DNA of 64,000 bases from DASQUK01 sp963717085 (GTDB taxonomy: Bacteria > Actinomycetota > Acidimicrobiia > Acidimicrobiales > VFJN01), in assembly GCA_963717085.1 (NCBI GenBank), contig CAVQVM010000003.1, positions 1-64,000 on the forward strand. Direction: 5' to 3'. The notes under the pieces were generated by a model. That model was not told the origin of the DNA. It made no database searches and saw nothing but the letters and a program-made list of their open reading frames with translations. Positions 44,418-57,874 of the stretch are shown here, one piece after another (position 1 is the stretch's first letter; every line of letters begins with the position of its first letter). Made by a program: the position numbers and the translations under genes.

Positions 44418-45407
44418 TCAAGAGCATCCGTCGACGTAGCGGACGATGTCGTAGGCGCCGACGGTGATCTGGTTCACGGTGAAACCGTCGGTCAGGTAGG
44501 CGATGGCCAGGCCCGTCTCCGCGGCCGACGGGGCGATCAACACGTGACCGCCGGGGATATACGGGTGGCTGTGGTCCTCGAGGTTCCCGGCGTATGTGCT
44601 GAGCACCTGATCCTGGGGCGCGCCGAGACCGATGCCGCTGTCGGTGGTCCGGGTCGTGGGCAACCCGGAATCGATGCCGACCGCGGCGAGGACACCATCG
44701 GCGGGATCGGCGACGCCCTCGTCGGGCACCGGGCTGCGGAAGCGGAGCAGCAGGTCGAGGGCGCCGGTGACCCGGGCGTCGTAGCAGTAACCGCCCGAAC
44801 CCTCGAACGTCGCTTGGTCGACGGTGAGGGCGACGCCGGCCGCCCGCAGGTCCCGGAACGACGTGTTGATCCGCAGCGGCCCGACGCCGTCGGGCGCCAG
44901 CGGAGCCGAAGCGTCGATGGCTCCGGGCGCGGTCGTCGTGGTCGGCGGCGCCGTCGTGGTCGTCGACTGGCCCGTGGCCTCGGGTGCCGACGTGGTGGCG
45001 GTGTCGGCCGCATCGTCGACCCGGGTCTCGTCGTCGGGTTCGTACAGGGCGGCGGCGATCAGCAACGCGGTCACCCCTATGGCCGCGCCCCAGGCGAGGA
45101 AGCGGAGCGGCCGCATGCGGCCCGCTCGGGGCCGGGGACCGGCGAGGTGCTCGGCAAGCTTGCGGTCGTCGATGACCGGAGGTGGCTGGGTGATGGGCCT
45201 GATGGCGGCTCGGGGCGCGAGGCGGAGCTGGGGCTCGTCGGCCAGGCGGCGATCGAGGTCGTCCCAGAAGCTCGGGGTGTGCTCGGGAGGCGCGAGCTCC
45301 CGAAGGGCGACGGTCACGGGTTGGCGCTGGCCTGTTCCCTCCCCCGCAGCGTCGGGATCGATGGGATCGTGGCCGTCGCCGTCGCCGCCCGTGGCCGGCG
45401 GTGTCAC
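44418..45407 (-). CDS. membrane-anchored anti-sigma-like protein
   Basis: A 329-residue protein. The cytoplasmic N terminus of about 105 residues (PSFWDDLDRRLADEPQLRLA) precedes one membrane segment, LRFLAWGAAIGVTALLIAAA, then a Thr-rich linker and an outside domain with GVGPLRINTSFRDLRAAGVA and GLGAPQDQVLSTYAGNL. This layout and the 4-bp overlap with the sigma factor gene (GTGA) indicate an anti-sigma factor, although the usual zinc-finger motif is not visible. GTG 45407. The outside domain probably senses an envelope signal (inference). Confidence 0.72.
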   Translation of the reverse strand: MTPPATGGDGDGHDPIDPDAAGEGTGQRQPVTVALRELAPPEHTPSFWDDLDRRLADEPQLRLAPRAAIRPITQPPPVIDDRKLAEHLAGPRPRAGRMRPLRFLAWGAAIGVTALLIAAALYEPDDETRVDDAADTATTSAPEATGQSTTTTAPPTTTTAPGAIDASAPLAPDGVGPLRINTSFRDLRAAGVALTVDQATFEGSGGYCYDARVTGALDLLLRFRSPVPDEGVADPADGVLAAVGIDSGLPTTRTTDSGIGLGAPQDQVLSTYAGNLEDHSHPYIPGGHVLIAPSAAETGLAIAYLTDGFTVNQITVGAYDIVRYVDGCS

Positions 45408-46276
45408 GACGCGTCGCCCCCGCTGTCGTCCGCGCCGTTGGTGCTTGCGGCACCGCTCGATCCGTTCGGGGATGGGCTGGCGGCGCTTCGGCTCGCGACC
45501 TTGGTGTCGGCCGGATCGGCCGACGTGGCATCGTCGAGCTCGGCCTCCGGCTGCTCGGACGCCGGCTGCGGTTCCTCGGATTTCGCCTCCTTCTCGGCCT
45601 CGGGCTCCTCCGCCTCTTCGAGCAGTGACTCCGGCTCCTCCTCGTCGGCGGGCGCGGTCGGCGCGGTGAGGACATCGGCGAGCTGGTTCGTGAGCCGGAC
45701 CCGTGCGCCGACCAGCCGGGCCTGCAGCACGTCGGGGGTGAGGCCGAGGATGCGGGCCGCCGCCTCGGGAGCGAACCCCTCGCGATCGACCAGGACCACC
45801 GCCACCCGGTCCGCCGGCGCCAGTGCCGCCAGCGCCTCGACGACCTGCGCCCGGCCTCCGCCCGTCGTGGCGGGCATGTCCCCATTGCCGCCGGCCGGCT
45901 GGGGCTGTACCGGAGGATCCGCAGCCACGACCGCCGCGTCCGCGTCCGCCGCGTCAGCGACATCAGGCGCTGTCGGAGGTGCGGCACCGATGCGGGTGCT
46001 CTCGCGGCGGAGCCCGTCGATGCAGGCGTTGTAGACCAGGCGGTAGAGCCAGGATGCCGCATCCTCGCGAGGGTCGATGCGGACGACCTCGCGCCACGCC
46101 CTGACGTAGGCGGCCCGAAGAACGGCGTCGACCCGCTCGGGATCGAGCAGCAGCGCGTGCGCGAGGCCCCGCAGGCGCCAGTCGTAACGGGTCAGGAGCG
46201 CGCGGAAGGCTCTCCGGTCACCCTGTTGGGACCGTCGCACCAGGCGGGTGTCGGTGACTGATGTGTTCCGCGGCAT
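45404..46276 (-). CDS. ECF-type RNA polymerase sigma factor with acidic C-terminal tail
   Basis: A 290-residue sigma factor. Region 2 is LVRRSQQGDRRAFRALLTRY through SWLYRLVYNACIDGLRRES (residues 12-93), and region 4 is VEALAALAPADRVAVVLVDR, EGFAPEAAARILGLTPDVLQ and ARLVGARVRL. The linker between them is Ala/Asp-rich, and about 85 residues after region 4 are acidic (EEEPESLLEEAEEPEAEKE) with a Ser-rich end, which is unusual for this family. ATG 46276. Co-translated with the anti-sigma-like protein. Confidence 0.82.
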   Translation of the reverse strand: MPRNTSVTDTRLVRRSQQGDRRAFRALLTRYDWRLRGLAHALLLDPERVDAVLRAAYVRAWREVVRIDPREDAASWLYRLVYNACIDGLRRESTRIGAAPPTAPDVADAADADAAVVAADPPVQPQPAGGNGDMPATTGGGRAQVVEALAALAPADRVAVVLVDREGFAPEAAARILGLTPDVLQARLVGARVRLTNQLADVLTAPTAPADEEEPESLLEEAEEPEAEKEAKSEEPQPASEQPEAELDDATSADPADTKVASRSAASPSPNGSSGAASTNGADDSGGDAS

Positions 46277-46396
46277 GTCGAAGGGCGGCGCTTGCGCTCA
46301 CGGGCATTCCACCACACCGCCGACCCCCGATTGGGCCACCCCGCGTTCCGAGGGGACAGCGGGACCCGCGGCACCCCAGAGGATCGACGCGATGGG

Positions 46397-47982
46397 TCAG
46401 CCGAACGTGGTGAGGACCGGTACGGCGTCGCGGGCGAGGTCGGCGATCGAACCGGGCCAGAGACCGGCGCCGATCGTGACGATCACGCACGCGGTCAGGG
46501 CGATGGTGGCGCCGGCGGGGACGGCGATCCGTGGCGCGCCCGGCGCTCCCGGTTCGGCCGTCTCGGACATTTCGCCCGCTCCCACCGCCGCTGTGGCGGG
46601 GGGGTCGGCCATGTACATGCGCGCCGCGATCCGCAGGTAGACGAAGGCGGCGATCACGGCGCTGAGCATGGCCACGGCCGCCAGCCACGTCGAGCCGGCG
46701 TTGACGGCGGCGTTGATCACGTAGAACTTGGCGAAGAAACCCGACGTGAACGGCACGCCGGCCTGCGCGAACAGGAAGAGGGCCAGGACCAGGGCCAGGA
46801 CCGGCCGCGACCGGGCGAGGCCCCGGTAGTCGTCGAGGCTGTGGTGGCCGTCGCCCCGGCGCCCCACCAACGTGATGATCCCGAACGTACCGGCGATCAG
46901 GAAGACGTACGTCGCCAGGTAGAACAGCGCAGCCTCGACCCCCTGGTCGGTGGCGGCCTGGACGCCGACCAGGATGAAGCCGGCGTGCGAGATCGAGCTG
47001 TACGCCATCATGCGCTTGACGTCGGTCTGGACGACGGCGAGGACGGCGCCGACCAGCATGGTCGCCACCGCGACGGCGTAGATCAGCGGCTGCCAGTCGA
47101 CGGCGTAGGCGGTGAAGGCGACGTCGAACACCCGCATGAGGCCGGCGAAGCCCGCCACCTTCACCCCCGACGCCATCCACGCCACCATCGGCGATGGTGC
47201 TCCCTGGTAGACGTCGGGCGTCCAGAAGTGGAACGGCACCGCCGCCACCTTGAACCCCAACCCCACCAGCAGCAGCGCGAGCCCGGCGAGGATGAGACCG
47301 TCCTCGGTCAGCGCGGTGGTGCTGAACGTCTCGAGGATCGTCACCAGGTTGGTGGTGCCGGTGCCGCCGTAGATCATGGCGATGCCATAGAGGAAGAACG
47401 CCGACGAGAAGGCACCAAGGACGAAGTACTTCATGCCCGCTTCCTGCGACGTCACGCGCCGCCGGTGCATCGCCGCCAGCACGTAGGCCGCCATCGACAG
47501 GACCTCGAGGCCGAGGAACAGCACGATCAGGTCGTTGGCGTGGGCCATGATCACGCCGCCGGTTGCCGACAGCAGCAACAGGACGTAGGCCTCGACGCCT
47601 TCGAGCTGCTCGCGCCGCAGGTAGTCGTCGATGAACAGCGCCGCCAGCACCACGGCCGCACCGAGCAGGAACGTCACGAACGTGGAGAACCCGTCGACGC
47701 CGACTGACCCGGCGAGCGTCGAGAAGGGTCCCCGTTCGTCGTCCGTGACCTCGATCCACAGCGGGATGGCGGCGCCGATGGCGCCCAGCCCCACCAGGCA
47801 GGTGAAGATCGTGTAGCCGACGTTCGAGCGGCGGCTGGACACGAACGACGACGCCAGCATCAAGGCCAGCGCGCCGCCGACGAGCACCAGCATCGGGGCG
47901 ACCGCGCCCCAGTCGACGCCGGGTCGCTCGATCGGCAGGGGATCGACCGGCAGGGGCTGGGCGAGCGATCCCAGGACGCCGA

Positions 47983-47986
<4 letters not shown>
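46397..47986 (-). CDS. nuoN: NADH-quinone oxidoreductase subunit N (14-subunit complex I)
   Basis: A 529-residue antiporter-like subunit. The Glu is in IVLFLGLEVLSMAAYVLAAM, the Lys in GLGFKVAAVPFHFWTPDVYQ, and MMAYSSISHAGFILVGVQAA is typical. ATG 47986 overlaps the nuoM stop (ATGA). Last gene of the operon, ending about 120 bp before the sigma factor start in the same direction, so read-through into the sigma gene is possible. Confidence 0.95.
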
Positions 47987-51668
<3,682 letters not shown>

Positions 51669-51675
51669 GGCGGGT

Positions 51676-51993
51676 TCAACCCTCCAGGATCGCGACGTCG
51701 TCGGCGGTGGCGCCCGGGCGCTTGCGCAGCAGGGCGACGATGATGGCCAGTCCCACCACGACCTCGGCCGCGGCCACCACGAGAACGAACACCACGATCG
51801 ACAGCCCCCCTGTGTCGCGCACCATGCGCGAGAACGTGACGAAGGTGAGGGTCACGGCGTTGAGCATCAGCTCGACGCACATGACCATCACCAGTGGATT
51901 GCGGCGGATCAGCAGGCCGAAGGTGCCGATCGAGAACAGCGCCGCGCCCAGGATCAGGTACCACGCCGGAGTGACCTCGATGGCGACTGTCAC
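51676..51993 (-). CDS. nuoK: NADH-quinone oxidoreductase subunit K (14-subunit complex I)
   Basis: A 105-residue three-helix subunit: WYLILGAALFSIGTFGLLIR, MVMCVELMLNAVTLTFVTFS and VVAAAEVVVGLAIIVALLRK, with both conserved Glu residues. GTG 51993 overlaps the nuoJ stop (GTGA). Normal length. Confidence 0.94.
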   Translation of the reverse strand: MTVAIEVTPAWYLILGAALFSIGTFGLLIRRNPLVMVMCVELMLNAVTLTFVTFSRMVRDTGGLSIVVFVLVVAAAEVVVGLAIIVALLRKRPGATADDVAILEG

Positions 51994-52679
51994 GAGCCCA
52001 TCTCCTGGGCGGAGGCGGGCTCGGCCGCGGGCTCGGGCTCGGTGGCGCCCGGGACGGCGCCGTTGCGCGCGCCGTCGGTGTGGGCGGCACGGGCCTCGGC
52101 CCTGGCGATCCGCTCGGTGATCTCGGCTTGGCGCTCTGCCTGGCCCGGATCGACGATCTCCTCCTCCCGCCGCACCCGCCGGGCGAGCAGCACTGCGCCC
52201 ACCACCGCGACCACCAGCAGGACGGACGTGATCTCGAAGGCGTAGAGGTAGCGGGTGAACAGCGCCTCGCCCAGCTGATTGATGTCGGGAGCGGTCTCGT
52301 CGAGCTCGCCGACCACCCCCGTCGCCTCCCAACCCGTGCTGGCCAGTGTGACCAGCACCAGGCCTAGGACTCCCAGGGCCACCACCGCGGCTGTGACCCG
52401 CTGGCCTCCGCCCAGCGGTTCCACGCGCAGGTTGTCGGTCCGGTCGACGCCCAACAGCATGATCACGAACAGGAACAGGACGACGATGGCGCCGGCGTAG
52501 ACGATGACCTGGACCGCGGCCAGGAAGTTGGCCTCCTGGGCAACGAACAGCACGGCGATGCCGAACAGCGTCCCCACCAGGGACAGTGCCGCGTGCACGG
52601 GGCTGCTGCTGGCCACGACGCCGATGGCCCCGGCCAGGCAGGCGGCGCCTGCGACGGCGAAGACCACGAGCTCGATCAT
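51990..52679 (-). CDS. nuoJ: NADH-quinone oxidoreductase subunit J (14-subunit complex I)
   Basis: A 229-residue membrane subunit with VHAALSLVGTLFGIAVLFVA, NFLAAVQVIVYAGAIVVLFL and ITSVLLVVAVVGAVLLARRV. After the last helix there is an extra tail of about 55 charged and Ala/Glu/Pro-rich residues (AERQAEITERIARAEARAAH). ATG 52679 overlaps the nuoI stop (ATGA). Confidence 0.94.
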   Translation of the reverse strand: MIELVVFAVAGAACLAGAIGVVASSSPVHAALSLVGTLFGIAVLFVAQEANFLAAVQVIVYAGAIVVLFLFVIMLLGVDRTDNLRVEPLGGGQRVTAAVVALGVLGLVLVTLASTGWEATGVVGELDETAPDINQLGEALFTRYLYAFEITSVLLVVAVVGAVLLARRVRREEEIVDPGQAERQAEITERIARAEARAAHTDGARNGAVPGATEPEPAAEPASAQEMGS

Positions 52680-53506
52680 CGCTGGCCCTCGCCGTGCACG
52701 TCGCCCTCGCCGTGCGCGTCACCCTCGCCGTGCACGTCGCCCTCGCCCTGCGCGTCGCCCTCGGGGATCTCCTTGCCCTGGCGGGCGTCGGTGGGCTCGC
52801 CGACGTGGCCGAGGTCCTCGATGGGCGTGTCGACTGGGTGGCCGCCCGGCTCGCCTGGGTGGCTCAGGATGACATCGGCCTCGTGGGCGTCGGCCTCGCT
52901 CTCCGGGCGCGACTGGCCGACCTCCGGAGGGCGTACACCGAAGCCCAGCTCGCCCGACCACGCGACCCGGCCCTCGTAGGCCGCCGCTCCCGACGGGGAC
53001 GTCGCCCGCACCCAGGCCGAGGTGTGGGGCACGATCGCGTCGGCGTCGGTCCAGTCCTCCCAGGGAAGCTGCTGGGGCTTGCCGTCGTCGTCGACCATCA
53101 ACTCGGCCTTCGTGTAGATGGCGTCCTGGCGATTGCTGAAGCTGAACTCGAACAGCTTCGTCTCGGTGATCGCCTCCGTTGGGCACGCCTCCACGCACAG
53201 GTCGCAGTGGATGCAGCGCAGGTAGTTGATCTCGTAGATGTAGCCGTAGCGCTCGCCGGGCGAGACGGGATCCTCCGGCGGATTGTCGGCGCCGCGCACG
53301 TAGATGCACCGGGCTGGGCACACACCGGCGCACAGCTCGCAACCGATGCATTTCTCCATCCCGTCCTCGTAGCGGTTGAGGACATGGCGCCCATGGAGGC
53401 GGGAGGGCTTGGCGCGCTTGCCACCCTTGTCCTTGACGTAGTCCTTGGTGAGCCGCTCCTCGAACAGCTTGCGGAACGTGACCTTGAACCCGTCTAGGTA
53501 GCCCAC
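52676..53506 (-). CDS. nuoI: NADH-quinone oxidoreductase subunit I (14-subunit complex I) with repetitive C-terminal tail
   Basis: A 276-residue [4Fe-4S] subunit with ligand sets CIGCELCAGVCPARCIYVRG and CIHCDLCVEACPTEAITETK. The conserved core ends by about residue 165; the rest is an extension ending in repeats of HGEGDV/HGEGDA (last about 30 residues), encoded by an 18-bp tandem repeat. It is about 90 residues longer than its paralog. ATG 53506; overlaps nuoJ by 4 bp. Confidence 0.94.
   Translation of the reverse strand: MGYLDGFKVTFRKLFEERLTKDYVKDKGGKRAKPSRLHGRHVLNRYEDGMEKCIGCELCAGVCPARCIYVRGADNPPEDPVSPGERYGYIYEINYLRCIHCDLCVEACPTEAITETKLFEFSFSNRQDAIYTKAELMVDDDGKPQQLPWEDWTDADAIVPHTSAWVRATSPSGAAAYEGRVAWSGELGFGVRPPEVGQSRPESEADAHEADVILSHPGEPGGHPVDTPIEDLGHVGEPTDARQGKEIPEGDAQGEGDVHGEGDAHGEGDVHGEGQR
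52682..52767 (-). repeat. 18-bp tandem repeat coding the NuoI tail
   Basis: About 4.5 copies of CCCTCGCCGTGCACGTCG and close variants (GCGCGTCA, CTGCGCGTCG). In frame with nuoI, it encodes the alternating GEGDVH/GEGDAH tail and ends right at the stop codon. A unit of 18 bp keeps the frame when copy number changes. Confidence 0.85.
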
Positions 53507-53669
53507 TAGTGCTGCCTCCCGTGACTGGCGTGCGTGAATCGCCGAGTCAGCGGCGGCGCTGGCAAGGACGCAGGACGAAGGCGCACACCCTGCGGTGCGG
53601 CGAGGACGAGGACACCGCCACCGGCGTCGCTGGCCAGTGAGGCATGTGCGACAGTCGCGGGAGGTAGCA

Positions 53670-54902
53670 CTAGACGATCACTTCCTCCGACGGGGACTCC
53701 TCGCGGCGTTGGGCGATGGCGATGGCGCCGGCCAGGCCCATGTACCCGGCCACCAGCGCGACGAACGACACGCCCACCACGGCTGCCATGTTCCAGTCGG
53801 CGTCGCGGCCGATGTTGATGGCCCCGAGCAGCAGCACCCAGCCGAGCGCTAGCGGGATGAGCGCCTTCCAGCCCAGGTTCATGAGCTGGTCGTAGCGGAA
53901 GCGCGGCAGCGTGGCACGGATCCACACCTGGACGAACAGGAACACGAGCAACTTCGCCGAGAACCAGATCAACCCCCACAGCCAGCCCGGCAGCACGTCG
54001 AACGTTGGCCCGGCCGGGCCGCCGAAGAACAGCACGACCATGATCGCCGACATCGTGATCGTGTTCATGAACTCGGCCAGGTAGAAGAGCGCGAAGCGGA
54101 ACGACGAGTACTCGGTGTGGAAGCCGCCCACCAGCTCCTGCTCTGCCTCCACCAGGTCGAACGGGGGTCGGTTGAGCTCCGCGGTGCCGGCGATGAAGAA
54201 GATCACGAACGGCACCAGCCCGGTGGCGATGACGTTCCAGCGAGGGATCGGGATCGCGCCGAACAGGTCGTAGCCGTTGCCCGCCTGCGTGGCCACGATC
54301 TCGTGCGTCGACAGCGACCCGGCCAGCATGACCACCGTGACGGTGGCCAGGCCGAGGGCGGCCTCGTAGCTGACCATCTGGGCCGCGCCCCGCACCGATC
54401 CGAGGAGCGGGTACTTCGACCCCGACGACCAGCCGGCCAGCATCACGCCGTAGATGGCGATCGACGACATGGCCAGGATCAGCAACACGCCGATCGGCGG
54501 GTCGGCCAGCTGGAGATAGGTGTCGTGCCCGAACAGGCTCACGACCCCTTCCTGATCACCGTCGAACGCGCCGGCGATGGGGATGACAGAGAATGTGACG
54601 AACGCCGGCACCGCTGACAGGAACGGCGCCAGTATGAACACCCGGCGGTCGGCTTTGTCGGGGATGTTGTCCTCCTTGAGGAGCAACTTCATCCCATCGG
54701 CCAACGTCTGGAGGATCCCCCATGGCCCCGCCTTGTTGGGCCCGATGCGGTTCTGCAGGTCACCGAGGATCTTCCGCTCGAACCAGATCATCAAGATGAC
54801 GGACCCGAGCAGCAGCCCGAACGCCACCACCGACTTGAGCACGACGATGAGGAACTCGGCGAGCCCGATGCCGCCCTCCAACAGCGGATCGAGGGCAATC
54901 AT
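53670..54902 (-). CDS. nuoH: NADH-quinone oxidoreductase subunit H (14-subunit complex I)
   Basis: A 410-residue membrane subunit: MIWFERKILGDLQNRIGPNK, AGPWGILQTLADGMKLLLKE, MLAGWSSGSKYPLLGSVRGA, PPFDLVEAEQELVGGFHTEY and IRATLPRFRYDQLMNLGWKA. ATG 54902 was chosen because the longer upstream frame only translates repeat sequence. A hairpin 14 bp upstream matches the one before nuoH of the other operon. A 163-bp gap separates it from nuoI. Confidence 0.95.
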   Translation of the reverse strand: MIALDPLLEGGIGLAEFLIVVLKSVVAFGLLLGSVILMIWFERKILGDLQNRIGPNKAGPWGILQTLADGMKLLLKEDNIPDKADRRVFILAPFLSAVPAFVTFSVIPIAGAFDGDQEGVVSLFGHDTYLQLADPPIGVLLILAMSSIAIYGVMLAGWSSGSKYPLLGSVRGAAQMVSYEAALGLATVTVVMLAGSLSTHEIVATQAGNGYDLFGAIPIPRWNVIATGLVPFVIFFIAGTAELNRPPFDLVEAEQELVGGFHTEYSSFRFALFYLAEFMNTITMSAIMVVLFFGGPAGPTFDVLPGWLWGLIWFSAKLLVFLFVQVWIRATLPRFRYDQLMNLGWKALIPLALGWVLLLGAINIGRDADWNMAAVVGVSFVALVAGYMGLAGAIAIAQRREESPSEEVIV

Positions 54903-55230
54903 GAAGGCACCTCGACTCGGCCGTAGGCCGAGGCCATAGACCGCTTTCGGCGGAGGGCGGGTAGCGAGCGGGTGGCGCTGAGGATGCGGGGGCGCTCGAG
55001 GCGCTGTTGCGCCGAAGGCGGCCAGGGCCCGAGCGGCCCGGCGGCGAAGCCGCCGAGAGCGGGAGACACGGCGTCGGAGCCCCGCACCGCAGGCGACAGG
55101 ACCACGCGATGGAGCCCGAAGGGCGAGCGAGCCAGGAACACAGTGCGGTTCTCGCCGCAAAGCGGCGATCGCTCATTGGCGGGCCGCAGGCACGCCGATG
55201 AGCGGAGGGGCGCGGACGGGCGAAGCCAGC
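54903..55230 (-). promoter_or_regulatory. nuoG-nuoH gap: nuoH leader hairpin plus GAA-loop repeat
   Basis: CTCGGCC-GTA-GGCCGAG (54916-54932) lies 14 bp before the nuoH start. Then GCGGGTGGCGCTGAGGATGC (near 54968), CGGCGGC-GAA-GCCGCCG (55039-55055) flanked by GGGCCCGAGCGGCC and GAGAGCGGGAGACACG, and CACCGCAGGCGACAGGACC. No gene is visible; the rest (55110-55230) is GC-rich sequence without clear features. Same modules as 40404-40581. Confidence 0.68.
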
Positions 55231-57874
55231 TCATGGCCGCTCGACCCGCACGTCGGTGACCGGGGCGTTGGCGTCGATCAGGACATTGGCCCGCCCGCCG
55301 GCCTTGTTGGCGTCGAGCACGGCCACGCCCCGGGGCACGGCCGGGTCGGGCCGGGCCGCCACCGTCACGTGGCCGCGGCTGGACGTGAGGCGCACGTCGT
55401 CGCCGGGGACGATGCCGAGCCGATCGAAGTCCTGAGGATGCAGCCGCAGCGTCGCCCGCTCGGCAAGGCCGGCCAGCGACGGCGAGTGTTGCACCAGCGT
55501 GCCCCGGTCGTAGAGCTTCCGGCGGACCACCAGCCGCAGCGAGTAGGCGTCCAGCAGCGGCGGATCGATCACCCGCCAGTCGGGTAACGAGACGCCCACG
55601 ATTCCTGCCGCGGGATCGGTGGCCCCGGCAACCGATTCCGCGGCAGGTTCGTCCACGGTCTCATCCTCGGTCTCGCCCTTGGTCTCGTCCGCGGTCCCGT
55701 CGGTGGTCTCGCCTGCCGTCTCGCCGTTGCTCCGCGAGGGCAGGGAGACCAGCACGCCGTCCGCACCGCCGGGAGCCGCCAGGTCGTGAAGCAGCCCCGC
55801 GAACGCCGGGGCGACCCTCTCGATCTCCTCGCCGATCTGCTCGGTCGACTCGAGTCCCAGGTCGGCGCCCAGCCGGTACGCCAGCTCGGCGGCGATCGCC
55901 CAGTCGGGTTGGGCGGTACCGGGGGGCGTGACGATCCGGGCCAGGGTCGAGACGCGTCCCTCGAGGTTGGTCGTGGTCCCGTCGACCTCCGCATACCCGG
56001 CGGCGGGCATGACCACGTCCGCCTGCCTGACCGACTCGGTGAGGAACTGGTCGCAGGCGATCACCGTTCGGCCCCCGGCGACGCCGCGTTCGGCGAGGTC
56101 GCGATCCGGAAAGTCCGCCAGTGGATCCGCGCCGAGCAACACGAGCGTGTCGATCTTGCCCTCCGACGCCGCGCGCAGGATCCCGGCGGCGTCGAGGCCC
56201 TTGGCCTCCGGGACGGTGGGCCAGTGGCCGGCGAACCAGCTGCGACCGGCCTGGAGCGTGACCCGCCCCGGCAGGACACCGGGCGCCATGCCCAGCTCGA
56301 GGGCGCCGCGCACGTTGGCCCGCCGCAGCGCCGACAGGAACCGGACGTGCGGATGCGCCTCGTGGACGAGGTTGGCGGCGGCGGCGATGGACCTGGCGCC
56401 CTCGGCCGGGTTGGCCCGGCCGAGCACGACCGTGACCGGCCGTTCGGCCAGCAGCGACGCCGCCGCCACGATGGCCTCCGGTGCCACGCCGGCCACCTCT
56501 TCGTCGGCGTCGGTTGGCGCCAGGAGGGCCCGCATGAGGGCCAGCGCGTGGCCCGGCTGATAGCGCAGCGTGTGGGTCGCGAGCGCGGTCGTGCCGGTCT
56601 CCGTCGCCGCCAGCTCGACGATCTTGACGTCGTCGTTGAGCACCGCGTGGCGCAGCCGCAGGAACAGCACCGGCAGCTCTTCCTTGGGGTCGGGCCCCAG
56701 CAGCAGCACCGCGCCGCCGGGCCGGCAGGCGTCGTCGATGGTGGCCGGAGGCAGACCGAGCACGGCCTCGGCCGGCAGGCCATCGCCCAGCTGAGCGTCG
56801 ACGTTGTCCGACCCGATGATGCCCTTGGCGAGCTTCACCCAGGCGTAGGCGTTCTCGTTCGTGAGCCGGGAGCCCCCGAGCACCGCGAGCCCTCCGGGCC
56901 CGCTCCGCTCCAGTCCCTCCTGGATCGCTGCCGCGGCCCGCCGGACTGCGTCGTTCCACGTGGCGGGCTTGAGCAACAGGCCCTCGTCCCGTACCAGCGG
57001 GCCCGCCAGCCGCTCCGACGAGCTGACCGCCTCGAAGTCGAAGCGCCCCTTGTCGCAGAGCCACCCCCAGTTGACGGCGTCGACGTCGACCCCCAGGTAG
57101 CGCAACACCTGGTTGCGGCTCGACTGGATCACCACCCGGCAGCCGACGGAGCAGCTGGTGCAGGTCGACTCGACCTGTTCGAGGTCCCAGGGCCGGGCCT
57201 TGAAGCGGTAGGGCGTGGCGGTCAGCGCCCCCACCGGGCAGATCTGCACGGTGTTGCCGCTGAAGTAGCTGGAGAAGGGATCCCCGGGGAATGTGTTGAC
57301 CTGGGTCTCGTTGCCCCGGTCAATGAAGCTGATCAGCGGGTCGCCGGCCACCTCGGCGGCGAACCGGGTGCAGCGGTCGCACAAGATGCAGCGCTCGCGG
57401 TCGAGCATCACCAGGTCGCTGATCGGGATGGGCTTCTCGAAGTGGCGCTTCTCCTCGAGGAAGCGGCTCTCGCCCGGCCCGTGCGACATGGTCTGGTCCT
57501 GCAGGGGACACTCGCCGCCCTTGTCGCACACCGGGCAGTCGAGCGGGTGGTTCACCAGCAGGAACTCCAGCACGCCCTCCTGCGCCTTGCGCGTAGCCGG
57601 TGACCCCGTGGCGACGGTCATGCCGTCGGAGCACTCGATCATGCACGCAGGCTGGAGCGCGGCGCCGCGCCCCGTGTCGATGTCGACGATGCACATGCGG
57701 CACATCCCCACCGACCGCATCCGGGGGTGGTAGCAGAACCGGGGGATGTAGATGCCGTTGCGCTCGGCGGCGTCGATCACCAGCTCCCCCTTGGCGGCTG
57801 TGATCGTGCGCCCGTCGACGGCGACGGTGACGCCGGGCGGCGCGCTCTCGGGCAGCGTCGGTGGTGTCCGTCAC
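55231..57874 (-). CDS. nuoG: NADH-quinone oxidoreductase subunit G (14-subunit complex I), possible frameshift at 5' end
   Basis: A subunit of about 880 residues carrying several iron-sulfur clusters: FCYHPRMRSVGMCRMCIVDI, NHPLDCPVCDKGGECPLQDQ, ERCILCDRCTRFAAEVAG and TCTSCSVGCRVVI. Near residue 700 there is a Glu/Thr-rich repeat (NGETAGETTDGTADETKGET). The expected start is GTG 57874, overlapping the nuoF stop as elsewhere in the operon, but the first strand (PPGVTVAVDGRTITAAKGEL) is in another frame; one extra base near 57859 would explain this. Without it, the first in-frame start is GTG 57780 and the first strand of the 2Fe-2S domain is lost. Confidence 0.9.

Noticed and set aside
55231..57780. 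NuoG starting at GTG 57780
   Set aside because: This would remove the first strand of the N-terminal 2Fe-2S domain, which is encoded just upstream; a one-base indel is the better explanation.
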